A DNA stretch of 64,000 nucleotides from Pseudomonas sp. PDM18 (GTDB taxonomy: Bacteria > Pseudomonadota > Gammaproteobacteria > Pseudomonadales > Pseudomonadaceae): assembly GCF_014852585.1 (NCBI RefSeq), contig NZ_JACVBX010000007.1:186001-250000 (forward strand), given 5' to 3'. The notes under the pieces were generated by a model. The model had not been told where the DNA came from. It saw only the letters and a list, made by a program, of their open reading frames with translations, and ran no database searches. Positions 34,401-43,303 of the stretch are shown here, one piece after another. The translations under genes were made by a program, and so were the position numbers. The first letter of the stretch is position 1, and each line of letters begins with the position of its first letter.

Positions 34401-37400
34401 CGCCGTTGTTGACCACCTGCGCGGCGTTGAGATTGAGGTCGCGGCCGGCAGTGGCGATCAGCTCACCGGCCGGGTCGGAGACGAACAGCCCGGCGACCCG
34501 TGACACGCGCGTGGCGCTACCCTGGGCACTCTGGGTGTCCTGGGTACTGGAGGTCAGGTTGATATCGCGGCCTGCCACGGCGGTGAGGCTGTGGCTGGCG
34601 TCGATCAGGCCGCCGAGGTTGTTCAGGTCGCCGCTGGCCTTCACGGCCACGTCGGTGCCGGTCAGGCGACCACCGAGGTTCTGGATATTCTCCGAGGTGA
34701 TCGACAGCACGTTGCGCCCGGCGAGGGTGCCGCTGTTGACGAGGTTGTTCTGGATGTTCAGGTCCACGTTCTGCCCGGCCATCAGCGCGCCGGAGCCGTC
34801 GATGTCGCCCTGGCGAACACGCACATAGACCTGCGGCACCAGTGCCTGAGCCACGCTGCCATCGGGGAGGGTGACGTCCTTGGCCACCAGCCAGACGATG
34901 TCGCTGGTGAGCTGCGCCATCTGCTCGGGGGTGAGGGCGATACCGGGTACCAGGTTCCAGGCATTGGCGTAGGTCAGGCCATTATCCAGCAGGGCGCGGT
35001 ACTGTATTTCGTCGTTGCCGTAGCCGTCGAGGAAGCGCCGGCCGGTAAGCTGGGCGATCTGTTCGCGGATCAGCTTCTGCTCGTAGAAGCCATCGCCCAG
35101 GCGCGTCAGGGTCAGGCCGGGGTTCAGGCTCAGGCGGTCGAGCATGTAATCCGAGGAGAGCCAGGCGCGATAGTTGGTGAAGCGCGGGTCACTTTCGATC
35201 AGGTAGCCGCTGGTGGCTTGCGGGTTGACGTGGAACAGGCTGTTGTCCGGCACGCGGGTGTCGATGCCGCCGGTGCGAATGCTCTCGGTGACGCCGGCGT
35301 TGTTCTTGGTCTGCACCGCGGTGACTTCCAGCACCGGGCTGATCACCCGGCCGTTGCCGACATTGACCTGGGCTCCGTTGGCGCCGGAGGCCGGCTGGTC
35401 GACGCGGCCCAGGTTGAGGTCGCCGACCTGGGTGCCGCTGCCGGCATGGGCGGTGTTCTGCTGGTAGGCGCCGGGCTTGAGGAAGATGTCGACGATGCTG
35501 GCGGCGGGGTTGTAGGCCGCGCCGTCGGCGCCCTGTTTGTCCCGGCCTTTTTTCTGGATGCGGTAGAAGTGGGTGACGATGCCGCTCTCGGTGGTGGTGC
35601 GCGCGCCGGGCGCCTCGTCGTTCTCCAGGCGGCCCAGGTTGCCGCTGATTGTGCCGCCGGCGATGATCCGGCTCTTGTCGTTGAGCGCGTCGGCGACGTC
35701 CAGGCGCAGGTTGCCGCCCGCGAGGATCTGCGCTGGATCGGAGCTGAGGATCTGGGTTTCGCGGGTCACCCGGGTGTAGCTGTAGAGATTCCAGTCGTCG
35801 CGGATGCCTTCCGGAGTGACCAGGTGATCGACCTCGGAGTTGTAGATGGAAATCTGCTCTGGCTTGTAACGGGCAGTGGAGCCGGTGAGCTGGTACTCGA
35901 GGACGCTCTCGCGGCTGACTTCCACTTCCTGGGTGCTGAAGTGCTCGTTGGTGTTGCGCAGCACGGCGCTGGCCAGGCCCATCTCGCCCAGGGCCTCGAT
36001 GGTGGCGCTGGCGTTGCGGATTTCACCGGCGCTGCCGGTGGCGTGGCCATTGGCGTCCAGCGCACCGCCGATGTAGAGATCGCCGGCGCTGAAGAGCAGG
36101 GCATGTTCGCGGTTGAGCAGCGAGCCGACACCGATGTCCAGACGGTTGCGCGCGGCAATTACCGCGGCCTTGCCGTCTTCCACGTCGTTGTGCAGGGTGC
36201 CGGCGGAGACCGACAGCTGGTCGCCATAGATGCGCCCGGTTCCCAGGTTGTTCAGGGTGCCGGCGTTGACGCGCGTGGTCTGGCCGTCGAGCAGGCCACG
36301 GTTGCTCAGAGTGCCGCTGGCGTCGACGGTCAGGGTGGTGGCGCTGAGCTCGCCGTTGGCGCTGTTGTTCACGTCTCCGGCGCGGACTTTCAGTGCCTGC
36401 CCGGCGACCAGTCGGGCCTGGTTTTCCAGGTTGCCGGCGGTCTGCAGGTCGATGGTGCCGTTGGCCTGCAACTGTCCGCTGTGCACGTAGCTGTCACGCA
36501 GTTTCAGGCTGATGTCGCCCAGGCTCAGTGTCTTGCCGTCGCCGCCCAGGCTCTTGCTGTCGATGCTCAGTTTCTGCCCGGCGATCAGTTTGCCGTCGTG
36601 GTTGAGGATGGCGAGGGACTTGCTGGTCGCGGCATCAAGGATGTTCAGCTCTTTGCTGGAGCTGATCAGGCCGCCGCTGTTGTCCAGCTGGCCACTGCTG
36701 TTGAGGGTGAGGGTCTCGTCCGCGCGCACCGCGCCGGCCTGGTTGCCGATCTGGCCGGCGTTGAGCGTCAGCGAATGGCCTTCGAGGCCCTGGTCGGCTC
36801 CCTGGGTGTTGCGGTTGTCGATGATGCCGGCGCTGATCACCAGCTTGCCGCCGGCGCGCAGCAGGCTGCCGGCGTTGTCCAGGCGGCCGCTGGCCAGGTC
36901 GAGTGTGGCGTCGCCAAGGGTCTGCAGTTGGCCGCCACGGTTGTCCAGGCCGCTGGCCTTGATGCGCACGTTGCCTTCGCTGGTCAGCAGCCCGCCACGG
37001 GCGTTGTTTATTTGCGCAGTGGTGAGGTCGAGGTCGCCCTTGCCGCCGATGAAGCCGGCACTGTTGTCCAGGTTGCCGCTGGCGAGAATCACCCCGCCCT
37101 TGCCGAGCAGGCCGCCACTGACGCCGGAGTCGGTGTTGGTGATGGCTTGGCCGTGAGCGTCGATGCGCAGCAGGCCGTCGGCCTGGACCAGGCCACCCTG
37201 GTTGTTCAGCGCGCCGCTCTGCAATTCTACGCCATCGGTGGCAATCAGCACGCCACCCTGGTTGTCCAGCGCCGCGCCGCTGCTGTCGAGCTTGAGGTTA
37301 CCAGCGCTGATCAAGCCGTTGCCGTTGAGCACGCCCTGGCCGGAAAGGGTGATCTGGTGCTGGCCTTCGATGCGGCCACTGCGGTTGTCGAGACGGCCCT

Positions 37401-39657
37401 GGGTGGCGTCGAGGGCGACCGTGCCGTCCACCGAGCCGAGGGTGCCGCCCTGGTTGCTGATCGAACCGCCACGGGCGGTGAGGGCACCCTTGGCGGCGAG
37501 TGTGCCGGTGTCATTGTTCAGTTTGTCGGCATTGACGTCGAGCGTGCCGCTGGCAGTGACCTTGCCCTTGGCGTTGACCAGCTCGCCGGCCTCCAGACGC
37601 GAGTTTCCGGTGGCCGCGAGGGTGCCGGAGCTGTTGTCCAGCTTGCCCTTGACCTTGGCTTGCAGGTCGCCTCCGGCAGCCTGGACGGTGCCGGACTGGT
37701 TCAGCAGGGTGCCGGCATCGAGCTGGACCCCGCCGTTGCCGGCGAGGGTGCCGCTGCTGTTGTCCAGCAGGCCACTGGTGCTGACGCGCAGGGTGCCCGT
37801 GCCGGTCTGCAGGATTTCGCCCTGGCGATTGGAGAGCGAAGCGGCGTCGATGCTGATCTGCCGGGCCACGGTGCTGGCGCCGTCGAGCAGGGCGTCGTGG
37901 AACTTCGCCTGCAACTGGCCGTTGCTGGCGAGCGAGCCGTCGCGGCCATCGACCGAGTTCGCGTTGACTTTCAGGGTGCCGTTGCCTGCGTGCTCGATCT
38001 TGCCGCGACGGTTGTCCAGGTTCAGCGAGTCGAGGGTCAGGTTGGTGGCGTTGCTGGCGATGCGGCCGTCGCTGTTGTCCAGGGTGCCGGGGAGGGCGAG
38101 GGTCATGTCGCCGCTGCCGGTCTGGATGATCTCGCCCTTGCGGTTGGACAGGTCATGGGCCTGCAGCTGAATGCTGCTGCCGGCAAGTTTGGCCGCGTCG
38201 CTGGTGAGCTTCTGCGAGACGCTCACCGCCAGCGCGTTGCTGGCGTCGACCTGGGCACCGGTGAGGTTTGCGTTGCCATTGCTGGCGGTGAGGCGGACGT
38301 TCTGCGCACCGGCCTGGCCCTGGCTCAGATCGAGGCTGGCGCCGGCGATGTCGAGGTCGCCGCCGGCAACGGTCGTGCCCTGGCTCTTCACCTGCTGGCC
38401 GGCCTTGATGTCGAGTCGGCCGCTGCTGCCGACACTGCCGTCGGCCTGCACGCCGGCCGCGAGAGTGGCCTTGCTGTCGTTGACGATGCCGTTGGCATTC
38501 AGGCTGACGTTCTGCTGCGCTGCGGCGATGCCGCTGTTATGGATATCGCCGCGGCTGCTCAGCGCGGTATCGCCCTTGGCATACAGAGAGCCGCTGTTGT
38601 CGATGCCGCCATTGCTGTCCAGGCGGACATGGGCGGTAGCGTTGATCTGGCCGCTGTTGCCGATGCGGCCGTCGGCGCTGATCACCACGTCGCCTGCGCT
38701 GGCGCCGATCTGCCCGGCATTGCGCACGCCGACGCCGGATTCGGTGCCCACCAGCATGATCTTGCCGGCGTACATGCCGCCGAGCTGGGCAACGTCGATG
38801 GCCACCGAGGGCTTCTCGCCATTGCCTTCGATAGCTCGTGCGCTGTTGTTGTCGGCGTTGACCTGGTTGGCCCCGGCGGTGACGCGCAGGTCCTTGGCCC
38901 AGACGCCGGCGTTGACTTCCACTGAGCGGGCGATCACGTCGGTGAAGTCGGTCTGGCTTGCATCCAGGCCCTTGCCGGTGATTGCGATGTGTCCGCCGCG
39001 GACTTCGTAGCCCTGCAGCTGGCCATCGACGATCTGCGCGGTGCCGGTGGTGAGGGTCGCGCGGTTGGCGTTGATGAAGCCGCAGCCGTCACAGGCGATG
39101 CCCGCCGGGTTGGCGATCACCACCTGGGCGCGGTCGCCAGCGACTTCGACGTAGCCGCGCAGCTGGCTGGGGTTGCTGCCGTTGACCTCGTTGAGGATGA
39201 CCCGCGCGGTGCCGTTGGCCAGCGCCTGGTTACCGTCGATCCAGCCGCCAAGCTGGGTCTGTACGCTGTTGCGCGAGTTATTGAGGATCGCGCCCTGCTG
39301 GTTCACGTCGAACTGGCTGTAGGTGTTGCGCGAGACGCCAGCGGCGCTGGGCGTCTGGATGTTCACCTGAGGCACGCCGTTGGCGGAGTTGATCACGCCC
39401 GGCTGCTGGTTCTGTGGGGCGCCGCGGTCGGCGACGATGTCGGCATGGGCCAGCGGGGCGGCCAGGCTGACCAACCCCAGTGTCGCCATCAGCGCGAAGC
39501 GCAGCGGGCGCAGGCTGACTAGCAGCGAGGCGCCCAGCGCACCCAGCGGGCCGTCGGTGGTGCCCGGCGCCTTGCCCTGGCTGGTGACATTCTCGGCGAC
39601 GACCATCAGTTGGCCGCGTGCCTTGTTGAAAACGATGCGGTAGAGGTGCTTGTTCAT
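31405..39657 (-). CDS. FHA/CdiA-like two-partner-secretion exoprotein with hydrolase-like C-terminus
   Basis: A 2750-residue secreted filament protein. The N-terminus has an extended signal (MNKHLYRIVFNKARGQLM, then a hydrophobic stretch to AHA) and a TPS domain with TQLGGWIDGN and NPAGIACDGCGFIN for recognition by TpsB. Residues about 300-1300 are FHA-type beta-helix repeats, 1470-1650 a YP-like region (YLIESDPRFTNYRAWLSSDY) and 1650-2330 a second repeat block. The last 300 residues differ: DGHSRGS puts Ser2608 in a GxSxG nucleophile elbow, with Asp2679 (HKTDPVGG) and His2716 (TVHNC) as plausible triad partners. No VENN motif is seen. An acyltransferase and TpsB are encoded upstream. Confidence 0.88.
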   Translation of the reverse strand: MNKHLYRIVFNKARGQLMVVAENVTSQGKAPGTTDGPLGALGASLLVSLRPLRFALMATLGLVSLAAPLAHADIVADRGAPQNQQPGVINSANGVPQVNIQTPSAAGVSRNTYSQFDVNQQGAILNNSRNSVQTQLGGWIDGNQALANGTARVILNEVNGSNPSQLRGYVEVAGDRAQVVIANPAGIACDGCGFINANRATLTTGTAQIVDGQLQGYEVRGGHIAITGKGLDASQTDFTDVIARSVEVNAGVWAKDLRVTAGANQVNADNNSARAIEGNGEKPSVAIDVAQLGGMYAGKIMLVGTESGVGVRNAGQIGASAGDVVISADGRIGNSGQINATAHVRLDSNGGIDNSGSLYAKGDTALSSRGDIHNSGIAAAQQNVSLNANGIVNDSKATLAAGVQADGSVGSSGRLDIKAGQQVKSQGTTVAGGDLDIAGASLDLSQGQAGAQNVRLTASNGNANLTGAQVDASNALAVSVSQKLTSDAAKLAGSSIQLQAHDLSNRKGEIIQTGSGDMTLALPGTLDNSDGRIASNATNLTLDSLNLDNRRGKIEHAGNGTLKVNANSVDGRDGSLASNGQLQAKFHDALLDGASTVARQISIDAASLSNRQGEILQTGTGTLRVSTSGLLDNSSGTLAGNGGVQLDAGTLLNQSGTVQAAGGDLQAKVKGKLDNSSGTLAATGNSRLEAGELVNAKGKVTASGTLDVNADKLNNDTGTLAAKGALTARGGSISNQGGTLGSVDGTVALDATQGRLDNRSGRIEGQHQITLSGQGVLNGNGLISAGNLKLDSSGAALDNQGGVLIATDGVELQSGALNNQGGLVQADGLLRIDAHGQAITNTDSGVSGGLLGKGGVILASGNLDNSAGFIGGKGDLDLTTAQINNARGGLLTSEGNVRIKASGLDNRGGQLQTLGDATLDLASGRLDNAGSLLRAGGKLVISAGIIDNRNTQGADQGLEGHSLTLNAGQIGNQAGAVRADETLTLNSSGQLDNSGGLISSSKELNILDAATSKSLAILNHDGKLIAGQKLSIDSKSLGGDGKTLSLGDISLKLRDSYVHSGQLQANGTIDLQTAGNLENQARLVAGQALKVRAGDVNNSANGELSATTLTVDASGTLSNRGLLDGQTTRVNAGTLNNLGTGRIYGDQLSVSAGTLHNDVEDGKAAVIAARNRLDIGVGSLLNREHALLFSAGDLYIGGALDANGHATGSAGEIRNASATIEALGEMGLASAVLRNTNEHFSTQEVEVSRESVLEYQLTGSTARYKPEQISIYNSEVDHLVTPEGIRDDWNLYSYTRVTRETQILSSDPAQILAGGNLRLDVADALNDKSRIIAGGTISGNLGRLENDEAPGARTTTESGIVTHFYRIQKKGRDKQGADGAAYNPAASIVDIFLKPGAYQQNTAHAGSGTQVGDLNLGRVDQPASGANGAQVNVGNGRVISPVLEVTAVQTKNNAGVTESIRTGGIDTRVPDNSLFHVNPQATSGYLIESDPRFTNYRAWLSSDYMLDRLSLNPGLTLTRLGDGFYEQKLIREQIAQLTGRRFLDGYGNDEIQYRALLDNGLTYANAWNLVPGIALTPEQMAQLTSDIVWLVAKDVTLPDGSVAQALVPQVYVRVRQGDIDGSGALMAGQNVDLNIQNNLVNSGTLAGRNVLSITSENIQNLGGRLTGTDVAVKASGDLNNLGGLIDASHSLTAVAGRDINLTSSTQDTQSAQGSATRVSRVAGLFVSDPAGELIATAGRDLNLNAAQVVNNGEGGKTTLGAGNDINLGTVAVQEQQSMTWNSSNWRNESSAGEVGSSVQGQSDVRLIAGHDLNARGASVTSEKGAVQASADHDVNLTASQNSAMADEAHKVKSKTGWFSSKTIVTRDTVNETLSQGSTFSGETTYVSAGNDLKVEGSNVVSNGDTTLVAGRNVTIASATDHLNEVHSRDEKKSGLFSGGGIGFTIGSQQQSVKNTDDGDSAAASTVGSINGNVNIKAGEAYRQVGSKVSAPSGDVNIEGRTVGIVEAQNAHLSTQESKFKQSGLSVTLTNPIITAVQTAQQMKKSAERTDDNRMKALAAANVALEGAGAASAVMANPAQAGGINISISIGASKNESHSEQRGSTAAGSSVSAGRDVNIVASGAGKDSDITVQGSQISAGRDANLKAEGDIALLAAKNTVEQHSTSKGSSASIGIGFAVGGTQNGFTINAGASQSRGNADGKDLVWSNTHVDGGRQVNLQSGGDTQLHGAVVSGPQVTANVGGNLSIESLQDTSTYDAKQSSKGVGVSLCIPPFCYGASSGSVSSNTAKQNSNYASVTEQSGIKAGDGGFDIRVNGNTDLKGGLIASSDAAIAAGRNQLSTGTLTQSDIHNQADAKATSSGINLSTDMVTQGKYGVGKAIVGNAMNSGKDSGSSSGDTRSAISAGTVVITDDALQQELTGKNAVDTVAGLNRDTANAHTAAERQDVDEMRRTAEAEQAIKNETYRQAVQFTDEAYRKMFLEKARMFVILTDDQGNVLRDKDGVPLRRELNDTEKANLQAGSDGRVHIANNGIFNDEDGAAKYAAQHSTSDGPQYFIWFPDASNSVAELLIAGYQKYLENDFWGLANATVETREALLRYGETGLHIDGHSRGSMTTGNAMESIARLPDPSGSLSNTTLNFYGPAYNAAKADDLLAMLQNRDAMSDEKKNEMVVQLQNHKTDPVGGWIGWNPATGGTIPADSNALKEIKNVAGGKYTVHNCYGNGDAACQKFWQDMPDQKPVLTPVKTYPQTP

Positions 39658-39700
39658 ACAAATCCCTTTGTCGGTTCAGGGCGCAGGCCGCGGGGTGCGC

Positions 39701-40219
39701 TCAGAGCTGGATGGCCAGCGGGTGGTCGGAGAACCATGCGCGCGCTTCGGTGGGCATGACCGCGACACCCTGGAACTTCTTGATCCTCAGGCCGCGTTGT
39801 TCGCCACGGTGGTACAGCGCCCGGCCGCAGCGGTTGGCGAAGAAGTGCCGCTGCAGGACGCGCGACACCGGTACGGAGTGGCCGAACGGCGCCACCCAGT
39901 CGTTGAACCAGATGCGCTCGCCGCTGTTCCAGTCGGCGGCCGGCATGCAGATCGCCGGTTGGCTCAGGTAGCGCGCCTCGGCTTCCAGACTGAGGTTGCT
40001 GAAGGCGACGTAGAACACCGGCCGGCCGTTCTGTCGCCCGAGGATGAACTGGCGATGGCTGATCGCCGGCAGCAGCAGGGCATTGAGCGCGTGCAGCGGG
40101 ATGTCGCGGTGGGACGCCGAGTGCAGCCACAGCCAGACCGCCGAGCCGAGCACCTCGGCCTCGCTCCAGGGCTCGTCGAGGAAGCCCGGCGCGGTGATGT
40201 CGAATCCGTCGATATGCAT
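39701..40219 (-). CDS. HlyC-type toxin-activating lysine acyltransferase
   Basis: A 172-residue cytoplasmic enzyme of the RTX toxin-activating family, which moves a fatty acyl chain from acyl-ACP to internal lysines of a toxin. Family blocks are clear: LWLHSASHRDIPLHALNALL with catalytic His37 (His23 of HlyC), SNLSLEAEARYL, and DWNSGERIWFNDWVAPFG with Asp107 (Asp92 of HlyC). The His-Asp spacing is 70, against 69 in HlyC. It starts behind GAGGAGG 9 nt after the TpsB gene and ends 43 nt before the exoprotein gene. No RTX toxin is in the window, so the exoprotein is the likely substrate. Confidence 0.88.
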   Translation of the reverse strand: MHIDGFDITAPGFLDEPWSEAEVLGSAVWLWLHSASHRDIPLHALNALLLPAISHRQFILGRQNGRPVFYVAFSNLSLEAEARYLSQPAICMPAADWNSGERIWFNDWVAPFGHSVPVSRVLQRHFFANRCGRALYHRGEQRGLRIKKFQGVAVMPTEARAWFSDHPLAIQL

Positions 40220-40228
40220 GGCGCCTCC

Positions 40229-42013
40229 TCAGAAGGACCAGGTCAGGTTGAAACCGCCGGTGGTATTGGCGGTATCGAAGCCGCTGGGCTTGCTGATCGG
40301 CTGGCCGACGAAGACGTCGTAGGAGACGCCGCGATAGCCGCCGCGCAGGCCCAGCACGTAACCGGCCAGGTGTGTGCCGATCAGGTACTTGCTCGACTGC
40401 CCGCCGACTTCGCCGTAGTCCACGCCCACGTAGGCTTCCTGGCCGGTCTGGCCCAGCGCCAGGCCCAGGTCGTTGCGGGTCAGCCAGCCACGGTCGGCGG
40501 AGAGGATCTGTTCGCCGTCGAAGCCACGCACGCTGTAGCGCCCGCCGATGGTGAAACGGTCCTGGGGCACCAGCGGCGTGCGGTTCCATTGCGCGCGCCA
40601 GGAGCTGCTGTAGCGCAGGCGCTGGTCGCCCAGGGCGAAGGGCACGCTGAGCTGGGCTTCGGCGGTGATGATCTTGGAGCGCGAGGTGCCTTCGTCGAAG
40701 GGCTCCTCCGGCGCCGCCATGGCGTTGCGGGCGCCGGTGCCGCGACGGTAGCCGGTGCTCAGGTAGAGGGTGGAGGCACCGATGAATTCGGTGTGCGTCA
40801 GGCCGAACGACCACCCGGCCATTCGCCGACGCTGGATCTCGATCTCGGTGTCGTCGATCCAGTTTTTCGAGCGCCGGCTCCAGCCGCCGAGGCTGGCGGT
40901 GGTCTTGCGCACGGCGTCGCGGTAGAGCATGCGGGTGAGGGTGATCTCGTCGTTCTTGCTCTCGCCGCTGTAGCTGTAGTCCTGGTTCGCCCCGGAGATG
41001 GTCTGGTGGTAGTCGTACTCGCTGGAGGTCACCCCGAGCAGCCAGTAGCCGAAGGGCACCGAGTAGTGCAGGGTGTGGCCGCGCGAGCCGCGATCGCCGG
41101 AATCGCCGCCGCCCAGGTCGTGGTTGTAGCTGAAGTAGAAGAGATCGCTCAGGGTCAGGAAATTGTCGAAGGACACCGACGTGGTGCCCAGGTACTTGCC
41201 TGTCTCGTCGGTGCCCGAATCGTCGACCGAGAGGCTGAAGCGGATCGGGAATTTCTGCCGCCAGGCGATCACCAGGTCGCTCTCGCCGGGCTGTGCGCCG
41301 GGGCCCTCGGCCGCGGTGATCTGGATATCGGCATCGGCGGTGGGTACCCGCTTGAAGTTCTCCAGCGCCTGTTCGATGTCGCGCAGGTTGAGCAGGTCGC
41401 CGGGTTTGGCCGGTACGGTGTTCCAGGCGTTGGCGCGGTGCGAGGTGCCTTCGGCAAAGCGGATCGAGCGAATGCGCCCGGGCACCAGGGTCAGTTCCAG
41501 GGTGCCGCTCTTGAGGTCCTGTGGCTGCGCCAGCACGCGGGAAGTGACGAAGCCGCGCTCGATGATCGCGTTCTGGATGCGCTTCATCGTCAGGTTGATG
41601 CCGTTGGAGCCCAGGCACTGGCCAGTAGCCGGGTCATCCTTCGGGTCGGCGGCGCGCAGTGCCCACTGGAAGCGCTCGGCCGAGTCGCCGACCAGGGTGA
41701 TCTTGCGGATGGGGAAGCAAGGCGCTTCGTCCTTCGCCAGTCGATTGGCTTCCAGCCCGCTGGGCGGCAGCTTCAGGCGCACGTCCGGCGACGGTTCCAG
41801 CTGCTCGCGCAGCGCGCGGTCGCGTTCCTGCTGCTGCAGCAGTTGCTGGGCGGGTAGCGGATCGGCGGCGAGGGCGACGCCGCTGCAGGCACTCATGGCC
41901 AGGATGGCGAGGCGCAGCGCGCTGCGCAGGGGAAGATCGATGCCCATCCATGGGGCTCGTGGAGCAGGGCCGGCATCCACCGGCAGCTCTCTAGGGCAAG
42001 AGAGAAAAGCCAT
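40229..42013 (-). CDS. TpsB outer-membrane transporter, ShlB/FhaC family
   Basis: A 594-residue outer-membrane transporter that exports the exoprotein. After the signal region come a Gln-rich helix-like stretch (AQQLLQQQERDRALREQLE), POTRA-type segments (IRKITLVGDSAERF; LELTLVPGRIRSIRF) and a 16-strand barrel with the lid-loop motif RYSVRGFDGEQ. It ends in an aromatic residue (NLTWSF). I chose the ATG at 42013 (AAGGA upstream); alternatives are a TTG at 42040 or an ATG at 41947. It is the first gene of the locus. Confidence 0.9.
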   Translation of the reverse strand: MAFLSCPRELPVDAGPAPRAPWMGIDLPLRSALRLAILAMSACSGVALAADPLPAQQLLQQQERDRALREQLEPSPDVRLKLPPSGLEANRLAKDEAPCFPIRKITLVGDSAERFQWALRAADPKDDPATGQCLGSNGINLTMKRIQNAIIERGFVTSRVLAQPQDLKSGTLELTLVPGRIRSIRFAEGTSHRANAWNTVPAKPGDLLNLRDIEQALENFKRVPTADADIQITAAEGPGAQPGESDLVIAWRQKFPIRFSLSVDDSGTDETGKYLGTTSVSFDNFLTLSDLFYFSYNHDLGGGDSGDRGSRGHTLHYSVPFGYWLLGVTSSEYDYHQTISGANQDYSYSGESKNDEITLTRMLYRDAVRKTTASLGGWSRRSKNWIDDTEIEIQRRRMAGWSFGLTHTEFIGASTLYLSTGYRRGTGARNAMAAPEEPFDEGTSRSKIITAEAQLSVPFALGDQRLRYSSSWRAQWNRTPLVPQDRFTIGGRYSVRGFDGEQILSADRGWLTRNDLGLALGQTGQEAYVGVDYGEVGGQSSKYLIGTHLAGYVLGLRGGYRGVSYDVFVGQPISKPSGFDTANTTGGFNLTWSF

Positions 42014-42341
42014 TTCGCATCCTTGTGAAATATCTTGCAAAAGCTCGTCGAATTATGACGACTGGTCCTGAGTCCGACCGTGAATCTGTTCAAATCGCTG
42101 TAAATCCGCTGATACACCGCTTTCGGATGTGTAACGCGGATATGACAGTTCCGACGGTTCGAGATGAAAGACGGAAAATTTGTTCCGAATTTTTACCAAG
42201 GTCTGACGAACGGTCTGAAGTGCCATTGCGGTGATATCAGTTTGCACTTTCCGCGGCGGGGCCGGACGGGGCACGAGGGCGCTGCTGCAGGGGAGTTTGG
42301 CGAAGGTTTTCGGCATTTGAGAGCATCCATCTCGAGCGCAA
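42014..42341 (-). promoter_or_regulatory. Leader/promoter region of the TPS locus with possible Pho box
   Basis: 328 bp between the phnX terminator and the TpsB start, AT-richer than the genes. On the minus strand 42131-42148 reads CTGTCAT-ATCC-GCGTTAC: a perfect first half and a weak second half of a Pho box. A direct repeat GGTCTGA spaced 12 nt lies on the plus strand near 42210. A small minus-strand frame from 42316 to 42053 is open but has no good ribosome-binding site and is not called as a gene. Confidence 0.4.
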
Positions 42342-42364
42342 AAAGCCCGCACAAAGCGGGCTTT
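42342..42364 (-). terminator. Intrinsic terminator of phnX
   Basis: AAAGCCCGC / GCGGGCTTT, a 9-bp stem with a 5-nt loop. Read on the minus strand the stem runs into TTTTT, 19 nt after the phnX stop. It separates the phosphonate cluster from the TPS locus. Confidence 0.85.
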
Positions 42365-42382
42365 CATGGCCAATCCCAAAGA

Positions 42383-43210
42383 TCAGCAACTTTGCGGCAT
42401 CTCTCCCCGCGCCAGGCGTGCATTGATATCGACGATCACTGCCGGCAATTCGGCGATGGTGTCGATCAGGTAGTGCGGGCGTGAGCCTTCGAACATCTGG
42501 CCGATGCGCTGGCGCTCCTGCTCCAGCTTCTGGGCCGGCAGCGCCTTGTACTGCTCATAGGTCAGGCCCAGGGCGTTACCCGAGCAGGTCAGCGCCACAG
42601 TCCACATGCCAGCCCTGCGACCTTCGAGAATACCCGGCCAGGTGTCGTCGACCTTCACGCAGGCCGCCACGTCGTTGATCCCCAGGGCAATCACGTTGGC
42701 CAGTGCCTGTGCCGGGTGTGGACGGCCGTTGGGCACTTCATCCGTCGCCACCACGTGGTCGGCGGCGTAGCCGTTGGTCTTGGCCAGGGCGACCACTTTT
42801 TCCATGACGACAGCCGGGTAGCCGGAGCAGGAACCGATCTTCAGCCCTTGCTTGCGCAGTGCGGCGATGGCGTCCAACGCGCCGGGAATCAGCGCCGAGT
42901 GTTCGGCGATCTTCTCGATCTGCAGCGGCATGAAGCGCTCGTAGATGGCGGTGACATCGTCGTCGGTAGGCAGGTGGCCGAAGGCGGCGCGGTAGCGTTC
43001 GCCGATGGGGGGGAGGTCGCACAGGGTACGGATGTGGTCCCACTTGCCCATGCCCATCGGGCCGCGAGCTTCTTCCAGGCTGACCTGGACGCCGAACTCG
43101 GCGAAGGCCTCGACGAAGATCTGCGTCGGCGCGAAGGAGCCGAAGTCGACCACGGTGCCGGCCCAGTCGAGGATGGCGGCTTGCAGTTGCTTGGGTTGCT
43201 GGTAATGCAT
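42383..43210 (-). CDS. phnX: Phosphonoacetaldehyde hydrolase (phosphonatase)
   Basis: A 275-residue HAD-superfamily enzyme that cleaves phosphonoacetaldehyde to acetaldehyde and phosphate. The nucleophile is Asp15 in [13 protein letters not shown]; the Schiff-base Lys56 is in [14 protein letters not shown], as expected for phosphonatase and not for other HAD enzymes; [17 protein letters not shown] and [18 protein letters not shown] complete the pattern. The ATG at 43210 has AGGAG upstream. It is the last gene of the leftward phosphonate cluster, with a terminator behind it. Confidence 0.94.
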   Translation of the reverse strand: MHYQQPKQLQAAILDWAGTVVDFGSFAPTQIFVEAFAEFGVQVSLEEARGPMGMGKWDHIRTLCDLPPIGERYRAAFGHLPTDDDVTAIYERFMPLQIEKIAEHSALIPGALDAIAALRKQGLKIGSCSGYPAVVMEKVVALAKTNGYAADHVVATDEVPNGRPHPAQALANVIALGINDVAACVKVDDTWPGILEGRRAGMWTVALTCSGNALGLTYEQYKALPAQKLEQERQRIGQMFEGSRPHYLIDTIAELPAVIVDINARLARGEMPQSC

Positions 43211-43303
43211 GGTGGTGCTCCTGTGAGGGGATTCTTGAGGCTGAGTTCGGCCCGCTCGGCATGAGGGCAGGCTCGCGGTGTCAGGGGTTGTTAGGGGTGA
43301 GGA

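Noticed and set aside
35000-38900. Regularly repeated short DNA motifs suggesting a CRISPR or satellite array
   Set aside because: They are degenerate codon-level repeats of the FHA beta-helix (LDNxxG-type), without constant repeat length or spacers.
34591-38925. A very long open frame on the plus strand, opposite the exoprotein gene
   Set aside because: It mirrors the codon pattern of a GC-rich repetitive gene; its translation is a low-complexity Val/Ala/Gly/Asp mixture with no initiation signal.
42053-42316. Possible small protein in the TPS leader
   Set aside because: Weak initiation signals; it overlaps the likely promoter and Pho-box region.
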